Shown here: in pieces, positions 7,197-13,102 of the stretch
Layout: each line of letters starts with the position of its first letter
Numbering within the stretch: position 1 is the stretch's first letter
Assembly (NCBI GenBank): GCA_947625175.1
Contig: CANQNI010000025.1
Location: 1 to 13,102, forward strand
From: an uncultured Eubacteriaceae bacterium
GTDB taxonomy: Bacteria; Bacillota; Clostridia; Eubacteriales; Eubacteriaceae
Direction: 5' to 3'
Length of the DNA stretch: 13,102 nt
The notes under the pieces: generated by a model
The model's database searches: none
Told to the model about the DNA's origin: nothing
What the model saw: the letters and a program-made list of their open reading frames with translations, nothing else
Position numbers and translations under genes: made by a program

Positions 7197-7468
7197 CTAT
7201 GCTTGGGGTGAATTTTCAAAAAAGTCATCTAATTTACTTGCTGCATTTTTATTCATTGTCATAGTAGAAGGTGCATATCTATTCATCGTAAAAGTGGCAT
7301 CTGTGTGACCTAATCTTTCATGAATACTTTTATACTGATAACAAAAGTAAAACTAATAATAAAAAGTGTGTCTTAAATCATAAATCTTCAATTAATATCT
7401 ATCCTCTTATCTAAACTTTTTTTCTCATAAAATATTTTGTATTTATCAAAAACTATATTCTTAATCAT
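7197..7468 (-). pseudogene. Tyrosine recombinase (phage-type integrase) C-terminal relic
   Basis: On the - strand one frame reads YDLRHTF (7382-7362) and, after a TAG stop at 7355-7353, IHERLGHTDATFTMNRYAP, ending at a TAG at 7199-7197. These match the Arg box, the LGH box and the tyrosine nucleophile of the integrase catalytic domain, in the right order and spacing. Upstream, a 26-codon open stretch from an ATG at 7468 (FYEKKSLDKRIDIN) joins only through a frameshift near 7390, just before the Arg box. The His normally three residues before the Arg is Tyr here. The gene is therefore dead and lacks most of its N-terminal half. Further low-complexity open sequence on the same strand up to about 7727 may be more of it, but this is uncertain. 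Confidence 0.8.
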
Positions 7469-7684
7469 AATTACCTTATATTGATTTCGTGGACATAATA
7501 GAATTTAGAGTAATTTTTGATTAATTTTCAATTAATAAATTTGATTATACCAATTAAAATAAAATCCAAGTAAATACTGTTTAAAATTTTGTCTGTACTA
7601 TCTTATATTTAGATTTGTTATTCTTATCTAATTTTTCTTTTCTATATTTATTTTCAAATAAATTACATTTGTCATAATACTTTT
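7469..7684. other. Stretch without a recognisable gene
   Basis: Extremely AT-rich. The - strand carries a lysine-rich open run of about 48 codons (about 7727 down to a TAA at 7583-7581), with YDKCNLFENKYRKEKLDKNN inside it, followed by an FNWYNQIY-like piece in another frame. This could be the decayed N-terminal part of the neighbouring integrase relic. Nothing here is strong enough to call a gene. Confidence 0.25.
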
Positions 7685-7711
7685 GTTTATTAAGGTAAAA
7701 TAGTTGGGTAT
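7685..7711 (+). promoter_or_regulatory. Candidate sigma-B-type stress promoter, GTTTAT-N15-GGGTAT
   Basis: GTTTAT (7685-7690) and GGGTAT (7706-7711), 15 bases apart, closely match the Bacillus general-stress consensus GTTTAA-N13 to 15-GGGTAT. The run of three G's stands out in very AT-rich DNA, and the site would give a leader of about 30 bases to the lipoprotein gene. No good sigma-A promoter is visible at a suitable place. Whether this organism has a sigma-B homolog cannot be seen here. Confidence 0.4.
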
Positions 7712-7750
7712 TAAATATTTAATTGGAAAAAAATAATTTTAGGAGTGAAT

Positions 7751-8506
7751 ATGTATAAAAGAAGTTTAACTTGGTTTAGCTTTATTTTAGTATTAATAAT
7801 TGGTTTAACGTTATTTACTGCTTGTAGTTCAAGTAGTACTGACACTGCAAAAGAAGATACAGAAAAGGTTGCTGAAGAAGCTGATAAAACAGCAACAAGT
7901 ATGGATGATAGTGTTAAAAAGGCAATTGATGATTTTAAAAATGATTATTCAAAAATTGAAACTGACGCTTCAACAGCAACAGGAGAAGATGCGGCAGCAC
8001 TTAAATCTATTGCAGATCATGACTTAGAGGATATTGCTGATCTAGAAAAACATATCGATAAAGATGCCGAAGACGGAAAATTAACTAAAGATGTAGCTGA
8101 TACAGCTAAAACGGATATTGATTCTCTTAAAACTAGTTTTACTGATATTAGTAAAAAACTCGAAAGTGCAGCAGCTGGAGCTACTGTAAGAGCAGAAGAT
8201 TTAGCTGAAGGTAATGCCTTTTTATTAAAAACTAAAGATGATGTCGATAAAGAAGTTACTAAGTTAACTGATACAGTAGATAATTTTAAAACAAGAGTTG
8301 AAAGTGCTACGGCAGATGATAAAGAAGATCTAATAAGAGATGAAGAAGATTTTGAAACTCATATTGATCAACTAAAAAGTAGAATTGAAAGATTAACAAC
8401 TGAAGGAACTTTAACTGAAGATGAAAAGAAAGCTTATGATGATACTATTGGTAAATTAAAAGATGATTTAACCAGTGCTAAAGAAACAATTGATAAATTA
8501 TCATAA
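7751..8506 (+). CDS. Acidic helical lipoprotein of unknown function
   Basis: A 251-residue secreted lipoprotein. Residues 1-24 form a signal peptide: basic MYKR, a hydrophobic core, then LFTAC with Cys25 as the lipidation site. The mature part is Asp/Glu/Lys-rich and almost free of Pro and Gly, with heptad-like spacing throughout, so long helices or coiled coils outside the membrane are expected. I do not recognise the family. I place the start at ATG 7751: the ribosome binding site AGGAG (7741-7745) lies five bases before it, while the possible GTG at 7745 overlaps that site and cannot be used with it. The gene stands alone, behind a stress-type promoter candidate and before a strong terminator. 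A cell-envelope stress role is speculation. Confidence 0.85.
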   Translation: MYKRSLTWFSFILVLIIGLTLFTACSSSSTDTAKEDTEKVAEEADKTATSMDDSVKKAIDDFKNDYSKIETDASTATGEDAAALKSIADHDLEDIADLEKHIDKDAEDGKLTKDVADTAKTDIDSLKTSFTDISKKLESAAAGATVRAEDLAEGNAFLLKTKDDVDKEVTKLTDTVDNFKTRVESATADDKEDLIRDEEDFETHIDQLKSRIERLTTEGTLTEDEKKAYDDTIGKLKDDLTSAKETIDKLS

Positions 8507-8518
8507 TAAAATGCTTAG

Positions 8519-8541
8519 ACCGGAGAATTCTCCGGTTTTTA
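8519..8541 (+). terminator. Intrinsic terminator after the lipoprotein gene
   Basis: ACCGGAG-AATT-CTCCGGT (8519-8536) is a perfect 7-bp stem with a four-base loop, followed by TTTT. It lies 13 bases past the lipoprotein stop codon and isolates that gene from the next. Confidence 0.92.
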
Positions 8542-8577
8542 TATTTCTCTTCTTAAATTAAATTATAATTAATTATG

Positions 8578-8583
8578 TATAAT
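8578..8583 (+). promoter_or_regulatory. Possible -10 box for the ABM-protein operon
   Basis: A perfect TATAAT directly preceded by TG lies 30 bases before the ABM gene start, after a terminator, so a promoter is needed hereabouts. There is no clear -35 box, and a second TATAAT occurs at 8564-8569, so the exact site is uncertain. Confidence 0.4.
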
Positions 8584-8612
8584 TATTATAAATAAAAAGA
8601 AGAGAGGGAATC

Positions 8613-8945
8613 ATGTCAATTACAGTTACTATTTTCTATACTGGGAAAGATAATAATGCAGAAAAGTTTGCTAAAGAAATGATTAAATCAGGAATAGTTC
8701 AAAAAATTAAAAATGAAGAAGGTAATTTAGGCTATAATTATTATATTTCTTTAGAAGATCCAAATACAATTTTATTATTAGATAGTTGGAAAGATCAAAA
8801 AGCTTTAGATGCTCATCATGCTTCCCCAATGATGGAAGATATTATGAATTTAAGAAATAAATATGATCTATCAATGAAAGCAGAAAGATATATAACAGAT
8901 GAAGAAGGTTTTTCTGATAATGATAAAAAATTTATAAAAAATTAA
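8613..8945 (+). CDS. ABM-domain protein, putative quinol monooxygenase
   Basis: A 110-residue cytosolic protein of the antibiotic biosynthesis monooxygenase (ABM, dimeric ferredoxin-like) fold. Family marks are the N-terminal beta strand MSITVTIFYT, the EEGNLGYNYY segment (about 36-45), LLLDSWKDQKALDAHH (about 54-69) and a SPMM motif. Relatives are cofactor-free oxygenases or stress proteins acting on quinols and aldehydes, but many have no known substrate. ATG 8613 follows GAGAGGG. It is first in a new transcription unit after a terminator. The next gene starts 15 bases after its stop with no terminator between, so it probably shares a transcript with the cell-division genes. In an anaerobe an oxygenase reaction is doubtful. 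Confidence 0.8.
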   Translation: MSITVTIFYTGKDNNAEKFAKEMIKSGIVQKIKNEEGNLGYNYYISLEDPNTILLLDSWKDQKALDAHHASPMMEDIMNLRNKYDLSMKAERYITDEEGFSDNDKKFIKN

Positions 8946-8960
8946 AAATTTAATTATTTA

Positions 8961-10175
8961 ATGAGTAAAGAAAGTAGAGAATTAAAAAGAAAAAGAATAC
9001 GAAGAAGAAATATGATCTTGTTTTTAGTCATTATATTTGTAGCTTTATTAGTAACGGTCGGTTATTATCGTTCTAATGAAAGTCAAATATTAGTTCAAGA
9101 AGATTATATTAATTCCATTTCAGAAGATATTCTTTTAATTAAAGATACGAAATTCATTATATTAGATAATTTTTCAAGTAGTGATTTAAACTATCCAGAA
9201 GGAACCAAAGTAAGTGGATATGATGTTCTTACCAGCTCTCCTAAGGTTTTGAATCAAGATTTTTTAAACAATAGAATAACTTCGCTCCAAAATTTAATTA
9301 ATAGTGGGGTCTACAATAATTGGGATGAATATAGTAAACAACTATTTGAAACAATTAATAATTCTAGTTTGTTTAATCCTCAAAATTTAGATTATTTCAA
9401 ACAGACAGCTTGTTATGCTCCTAGTAGCTTGGAGGAACTGCAAAAAAAACTAGAAATTTTTACAGGATTAAATACGGGGTCTCCTATAGAGTTAACTTTA
9501 ACAACTTTTGGTATTCAGGATACCGGTTTTATTTTTTCCGGGATTTCTGAATATGATCAGTTAGCTAACGAAGCTGTTCTGGGACAAATAAATAATGAAA
9601 CATTAAAAGATATTACTAATTTTGATACTTCAATTAGTAATGCATTAAAATTAGTAAATAGTGATCACTTTTTCTCTTTATGTTCAGTTCCTACTGACTC
9701 CTTAATTCAAGGAGAAGATATTACCAAAGAGTTAAAGGATAAATATTCTCAAGGTCTTAATAATAGTGAATACTATAATATGTTAATTACCAGAGTTGAC
9801 CGATTAAGAGATTATCCCCAATTATCTTTTAATTATAAAAATCAAAACTATCCTTCTTACTTAATTGATGTAATTCAAGAAGATAGTAATAAAATATTAG
9901 TATTTATATTAAAAGATTATTTAAATACTATAGCAAATGAAAATAAAATAAAAGCCGATCTAGAAATTCAAAATTTAAAAGCTTATAAAATTCCACAATC
10001 CGCTATTATTGAAAAAGATAATAAAACATATATTCAACTATTAGAAAAAGGATACTTTACTGAAGAGGTTGAAGTTCATGTAACTTCTTATGATAAAGGT
10101 AATGCAATCCTAAGTCTTAATGATAATCCTGATTTAAATAGCGGTACATCTATTAAAATTTATCCAAAGAAGTAA
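8961..10175 (+). CDS. Membrane-anchored HlyD-like (efflux adaptor-related) protein
   Basis: A 404-residue protein with a very basic N-terminus (residues 5-16), one membrane helix (about 18-36) and a large outer domain, thus type II topology. Near residues 79-90 PEGTKVSGYDVL resembles the turn of a lipoyl-like half-motif. Near the C-terminus KIPQSAIIEKDNKTYIQL resembles the last beta-barrel of HlyD/membrane-fusion adaptors. The middle is helical, low in similarity and hard to place. No transport ATPase or outer pump gene is adjacent. Genes of this kind sit beside yggS-sepF in several Clostridia, hinting at an envelope or division role. No Shine-Dalgarno is visible before ATG 8961, so its translation may depend on the ABM gene 15 bases upstream. 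Confidence 0.65.
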   Translation: MSKESRELKRKRIRRRNMILFLVIIFVALLVTVGYYRSNESQILVQEDYINSISEDILLIKDTKFIILDNFSSSDLNYPEGTKVSGYDVLTSSPKVLNQDFLNNRITSLQNLINSGVYNNWDEYSKQLFETINNSSLFNPQNLDYFKQTACYAPSSLEELQKKLEIFTGLNTGSPIELTLTTFGIQDTGFIFSGISEYDQLANEAVLGQINNETLKDITNFDTSISNALKLVNSDHFFSLCSVPTDSLIQGEDITKELKDKYSQGLNNSEYYNMLITRVDRLRDYPQLSFNYKNQNYPSYLIDVIQEDSNKILVFILKDYLNTIANENKIKADLEIQNLKAYKIPQSAIIEKDNKTYIQLLEKGYFTEEVEVHVTSYDKGNAILSLNDNPDLNSGTSIKIYPKK

Positions 10176-10176
10176 A

Positions 10177-10845
10177 ATGATAGAGAATGAAGCAGAACTA
10201 ATTCAAAAAAATTTAAATCAAATCGAAGATGAAATTCCTGAAGATGTTGTTTTATGTGCTGTAACTAAATACCATGATTTAGATGAAACAAAAGAAGTAA
10301 TTAAAAATGGAATCAAAGATTTAGGTGAAAATAAAGTTCAAGATTTGATGAAAAAAATAGACCAAATTAATGAACCGGTTCATTGGCATATGATTGGACA
10401 CCTTCAAACTAATAAGGTTAAATATTTAATCGATAAAGTTTATTTAATTCAATCTGTAGATTCGCTCAAAGTTTTAAGAAAAATTAATAATGAAAGTAAG
10501 AAGAAAGATAAAATTACTGACGTCTTAATTCAATATAATTTAACTGGAGAAGATCAAAAATTTGGTTTTCTAGAAGAAGAAACAAAAGATTGGATTAATG
10601 AAGCGCAAAATTTAGATAATGTAAATATTCGAGGGATTATGGGAATGGGTCCAAATACAGATGATAAAGAGCAAATTAGACAAGTTTTTCATAATCTAAA
10701 AGAAATCTATGATAGAATAAATGAAAATTATAATTTATCCAATATTCATATGGAAATTTTATCAATGGGAATGTCGGGTGATTATCCAATTGCTATCGAA
10801 GAAGGAGCTAACCTTATTCGAGTAGGAAGTAAAATTTTCAATTAA
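10177..10845 (+). CDS. yggS: YggS/YlmE/PLPBP-family pyridoxal phosphate homeostasis protein
   Basis: A 222-residue cytosolic, single-domain PLP-binding protein that buffers pyridoxal phosphate and affects amino-acid and keto-acid balance; no enzyme activity is established. Lys31 in CAVTKYH is the PLP Schiff-base lysine. HWHMIGHLQTNKVKYL (69-84) and the C-terminal SMGMSGDY...GANLIRVGSKIF phosphate-binding region are clear family signatures. The length is typical. It begins one base after the HlyD-like gene stop with only a weak ribosome binding site, so translational coupling is likely. sepF starts ten bases later. The yggS-sepF neighbourhood is conserved in Gram-positive bacteria. Confidence 0.94.
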   Translation: MIENEAELIQKNLNQIEDEIPEDVVLCAVTKYHDLDETKEVIKNGIKDLGENKVQDLMKKIDQINEPVHWHMIGHLQTNKVKYLIDKVYLIQSVDSLKVLRKINNESKKKDKITDVLIQYNLTGEDQKFGFLEEETKDWINEAQNLDNVNIRGIMGMGPNTDDKEQIRQVFHNLKEIYDRINENYNLSNIHMEILSMGMSGDYPIAIEEGANLIRVGSKIFN

Positions 10846-10855
10846 GGGAGACATA

Positions 10856-11365
10856 ATGGCAGAAGAAGGAAATTTCAGAGACAAATTAATTCGTGCTTTT
10901 GGTTTAGAAGATATTGATGAAGAAGATTATGAAGAAGAAGTTGACGAAGCCTATTATCCGGAAGAAGAGGCTTTAAACAATCGAACAGTAATTTCAAACG
11001 AATCTTCTACAGTTACAACAAATACCATTCCTAATTCAAATCCTGTTCCAGAAAAAGTACCAGATGTCTTAGTTTTAGATCCAACGTCATTTGATGAAGC
11101 TCCTGGTATTGTTAATAGATTAAAACAGGATAGAACGATTGTAGTTAATTTAAAATCAATTGATTATGAAGAAGGTAGACATATATTCGATTTTCTTAGT
11201 GGTGCAGTTTATGCGTTAGAAGGTTCATTAAATAGAATTGATGAATCAGTTTTTATTCTAGCTCCTAAACTTATTTCAGTTGGCACAAAAATTGAAAATC
11301 CAAGTAATAATATAAATACTTCTTCTACAACTACAACGAATTTACCATCTTGGGAAAATAATTAA
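10856..11365 (+). CDS. sepF: Cell division protein SepF
   Basis: A 169-residue cytoplasmic protein that polymerises and tethers FtsZ to the membrane. The short N-terminal segment FRDKLIRAFGL (7-17) is a likely membrane-binding amphipathic helix. An acidic linker (18-39) and a Thr/Asn/Pro-rich stretch follow, then the SepF core (about 68-143) with VPDVLVLDP, the IVVNL strand, and FDFLSGAVYALEG, where the glycines at the dimer interface are kept. A 25-residue Ser/Thr/Asn tail (145-169) extends beyond the core. ATG 10856 follows AAGGGAG overlapping the yggS stop region. A strong terminator begins right after its stop, ending the operon. Confidence 0.94.
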   Translation: MAEEGNFRDKLIRAFGLEDIDEEDYEEEVDEAYYPEEEALNNRTVISNESSTVTTNTIPNSNPVPEKVPDVLVLDPTSFDEAPGIVNRLKQDRTIVVNLKSIDYEEGRHIFDFLSGAVYALEGSLNRIDESVFILAPKLISVGTKIENPSNNINTSSTTTTNLPSWENN

Positions 11366-11368
11366 TTA

Positions 11369-11390
11369 AACCGGCTTTAGCCGGTTTTTT
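11369..11390 (+). terminator. Intrinsic terminator between sepF and ylmH
   Basis: AACCGGC-TTTA-GCCGGTT (11369-11386) is a perfect 7-bp stem with a four-base loop, followed by TTTT, three bases after the sepF stop. It ends only six bases before the ylmH start codon, so little room is left for a promoter or ribosome binding site for ylmH. Confidence 0.9.
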
Positions 11391-11396
11391 AATATT

Positions 11397-12128
11397 ATGC
11401 CAAAACAAAAACGTTTATATTTAAAGGATATTCAAGATAAACTCGATAATCCGTTTATTAATTACTCTAGTAATTTTTTAGACGAAAAAGAACAAGCTTT
11501 ACTTCTACCAATTCTAAAAAAATCCAAAAGAAAATATAGATTTGAAGGTGGTTATCCAGAAGCACTAAGAAAAATTTTGATAATAGAATCTGAAAACAAT
11601 AATTATCCAATTACTCCTCCTATTTCATCACTTTTATTTAAGAAACCTACCGAGTTAACCCATAGAAATGTACTTGGAACATTAATGTCATTAGGAGTTA
11701 ATCGCGATACAATTGGTGATATATCTATTTGGGATGATATGGTTCAAGTTATAATTTTAGATAGATTATCTGAATATTTTAAAATGAATTTTAACTATAT
11801 AAATAATTTTCCTATAGAACCAGAACTCTTATCTTATAATGAAATAATTCCTTATTCATTTGAATTTGAATTGGAAACAACTACTGCTTCGTCTAATCGA
11901 TTAGATGCTATAATTGCTTCAATTTTTAAAACAAGTAGAAAGAAAGCTATAGAATTTGTGAGACAAGGTCTTGTTTTATATAATCATTTACCACTTAAAA
12001 AATTTACTAATCCTGCTTCAATCGGAGATACGTTAAGTATGAAAGGTAGAGGTAAAGTAAAGATAACCAGTTTTGGATCTAATACAAAGAAAGGTAGAAT
12101 CCGAATAAATTTTAAAAGATATAGATGA
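11397..12128 (+). CDS. ylmH: YlmH-type S4-domain RNA-binding protein
   Basis: A 243-residue cytosolic protein of the YlmH family, linked to cell division and, in Bacillus, to rescue of stalled ribosomal complexes. The N-terminal half carries NFLDEKEQ (26-33), GGYPEALR (51-58) and LTHRNVLGTLMSLGVNRDTI (87-106), which are family marks. A C-terminal S4 domain spans about 167-223, with SSNRLDAIIA and SRKKAIEFVRQGLV. About 26 residues precede the conserved NFLD, as in full-length members, so ATG 11397 is the fitting start. However, no Shine-Dalgarno precedes it, and a terminator ends six bases upstream. The ylmG and divIVA genes that usually flank ylmH are absent. It overlaps rluD by four bases. 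Confidence 0.88.
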   Translation: MPKQKRLYLKDIQDKLDNPFINYSSNFLDEKEQALLLPILKKSKRKYRFEGGYPEALRKILIIESENNNYPITPPISSLLFKKPTELTHRNVLGTLMSLGVNRDTIGDISIWDDMVQVIILDRLSEYFKMNFNYINNFPIEPELLSYNEIIPYSFEFELETTTASSNRLDAIIASIFKTSRKKAIEFVRQGLVLYNHLPLKKFTNPASIGDTLSMKGRGKVKITSFGSNTKKGRIRINFKRYR

Positions 12129-13069
12129 ATACTAAACATAGTTTTATAGTTGATGAAAGCGGAGAAGGTAAAAGATTCGATGTTTTCGTTGCAGAAAAAG
12201 AAGAAGAATTGGGAAGAAATTATGTTAAACAACTGATTAAGGATGGTTATATTGTTGTAAATAATCAAGTTGAAAAACCTTCTAAAAAGTTAAGTCAAGG
12301 TGATGAGATTATAGTCGAATTTAAACCACCCCAAAAGTTAGAAGATATTGAACCTCAAAACTTACCTATTGATATTATTTATGAGGATTCTGATGTTATC
12401 TTAGTTAATAAACCTGCTAAAATGGTAGTTCATCCTGCTCCAGGTTCGCCAAAGTATACTTTAGTTAATGCTTTATTATACCATACTAAAGATCTCTCTG
12501 GAATTAATGGAATTCTAAGACCTGGTATTGTTCATAGAATTGATAAAGATACAACTGGTATTCTAGTTGTAGCCAAGAATGACAATGCTCATCTTTTTTT
12601 ATCCAAACAATTTGAAGAGCATTCTATAAATCGAGAATATATCGCCTTGGTAGAGGGTATAGTTGAAAATCAAAAAGGTACAATAGATATGCCCATTGGT
12701 CGAGATCCCAATAATCGAATTAAAAGGAGAGTACAAGCTGAAAATAGTAAAAATGCTGTAACTCATTTCGAAGTTTTAGAATATTATCAAGAAGGTTATA
12801 CTTTATGTAAATTTCATCTAGAAACAGGGAGAACGCATCAAATTAGAGTCCATATGAAAGAAATAGGACATCCATTAGTTGGAGATCCTCTTTATAATAA
12901 TAAGGATCCTTTTGATTTAAATGGACAATTTCTACATGCAAGAAAATTAGGTTTTATTCATCCTGGTTCTGAAGAATATATCGAGTTTCAGGCAGAACTT
13001 CCTGAAAAGCTTAAAGCAGTTTTAAGAAAATTAACTCCAATCGAAAAAAGTAGTTGCATTATAAATTGA
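12125..13069 (+). CDS. rluD: RluA/RluD-family 23S rRNA pseudouridine synthase
   Basis: A 314-residue cytosolic enzyme converting uridines to pseudouridine in large-subunit rRNA. An N-terminal S4 domain (about 16-65) is followed by the catalytic domain. The catalytic Asp140 lies in GIVHRIDKDTTGIL. Other family marks are VNKPAKMVVHP (94-104), HLETGRTHQIRVHM (231-244) and GHPLVGDPLY (248-257). The length is normal for RluD/YlyB. Its ATG overlaps the ylmH stop (ATGA), so the two S4 proteins are translationally coupled. In most Firmicutes this gene follows lspA and precedes pyrR; here lspA, ileS and divIVA are missing between ylmH and rluD. Exact target uridines cannot be read from the sequence. 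Confidence 0.94.
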   Translation: MNTKHSFIVDESGEGKRFDVFVAEKEEELGRNYVKQLIKDGYIVVNNQVEKPSKKLSQGDEIIVEFKPPQKLEDIEPQNLPIDIIYEDSDVILVNKPAKMVVHPAPGSPKYTLVNALLYHTKDLSGINGILRPGIVHRIDKDTTGILVVAKNDNAHLFLSKQFEEHSINREYIALVEGIVENQKGTIDMPIGRDPNNRIKRRVQAENSKNAVTHFEVLEYYQEGYTLCKFHLETGRTHQIRVHMKEIGHPLVGDPLYNNKDPFDLNGQFLHARKLGFIHPGSEEYIEFQAELPEKLKAVLRKLTPIEKSSCIIN

Positions 13070-13082
13070 ATTTTTGTATAAT
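13054..13082 (+). promoter_or_regulatory. Strong sigma-A promoter for a gene beyond the window
   Basis: TTGCAT (13054-13059) and a perfect TATAAT (13077-13082) are spaced by 17 bases. The -35 box lies inside the last codons of rluD, whose stop is at 13067-13069. Transcription would start near 13088-13090. The usual next gene in Firmicutes is pyrR of the pyrimidine operon, but nothing of it is visible in the last 20 bases. Confidence 0.7.
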
Positions 13083-13102
13083 AAATAAGTCGCATTTGCA
13101 CC

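Noticed and set aside
7581..7727. Lysine-rich open frame on the - strand as a small gene
   Set aside because: About 48 codons in extremely AT-rich DNA, no start with a ribosome binding site, and it overlaps the lipoprotein promoter region; at best a further piece of the decayed integrase.
1..13102. CRISPR array, insertion sequence or toxin-antitoxin pair
   Set aside because: No regularly spaced repeats, no transposase-like frame or terminal inverted repeats, and no paired small genes of that type were seen on either strand.

Overview
The window is about 13.1 kb of AT-rich DNA, almost all of it coding on the + strand. It looks like the chromosome of a low-GC Firmicute. The evidence is the clusters apt-relA-dtd-(metallo-beta-lactamase)-hemZ and yggS-sepF-ylmH-rluD, strong purine-rich Shine-Dalgarno sequences, and U-tailed intrinsic terminators. 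The mix of a HemZ-type radical-SAM protein, an RseC-family protein, a CaCA cation antiporter and very low GC would suit an anaerobe such as a member of the Halanaerobiales. That assignment is inference from composition and gene order, not proof.

Region 1 (1-5601) is one tight operon: apt (5' end cut off by the window), relA, dtd, a glyoxalase-II-like hydrolase, hemZ and an RseC-family membrane protein. From relA onward the genes overlap by 1, 4, 4 and 13 bases, which indicates co-transcription and probably translational coupling. It joins purine salvage, (p)ppGpp alarmone turnover, D-aminoacyl-tRNA proofreading, thiolester hydrolysis and a heme- or radical-SAM-related step. A weak AT-rich hairpin follows. 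Next comes a GC-richer, foldable leader (about 5681-5734) upstream of a CaCA-family Na+/Ca2+ (or cation/H+) antiporter at 5762-6736. This leader is the best candidate in the window for an unannotated regulatory RNA.

Region 2 (6737-7750) has no intact protein gene. It holds a promoter-like sequence, a tRNA-Pro(GGG) gene at 7071-7147 with encoded CCA, and, 50 bp past the tRNA and on the opposite strand, a broken tyrosine-integrase C-terminus. This looks like the scar of a mobile element that once used the tRNA 3' end as its attachment site. A general-stress (sigma-B-like) promoter candidate then leads into an acidic helical lipoprotein gene, which is closed by a perfect intrinsic terminator.

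Region 3 (8540-13102) begins with an ABM-fold monooxygenase-like protein and a membrane-anchored HlyD-like adaptor protein. It continues with yggS (PLP homeostasis) and sepF (FtsZ anchoring), and a strong terminator. After the terminator come ylmH and rluD, two S4-domain RNA-binding proteins that overlap by 4 bp. The terminator sits only six bases before the ylmH start, and ylmH has no visible ribosome binding site, so its expression needs explaining. A near-consensus sigma-A promoter overlaps the 3' end of rluD and must drive a gene beyond the window.

I see no CRISPR array, intact insertion sequence, toxin-antitoxin pair or obvious defence system. The unusual material here is regulatory and relict rather than a new multi-gene system.
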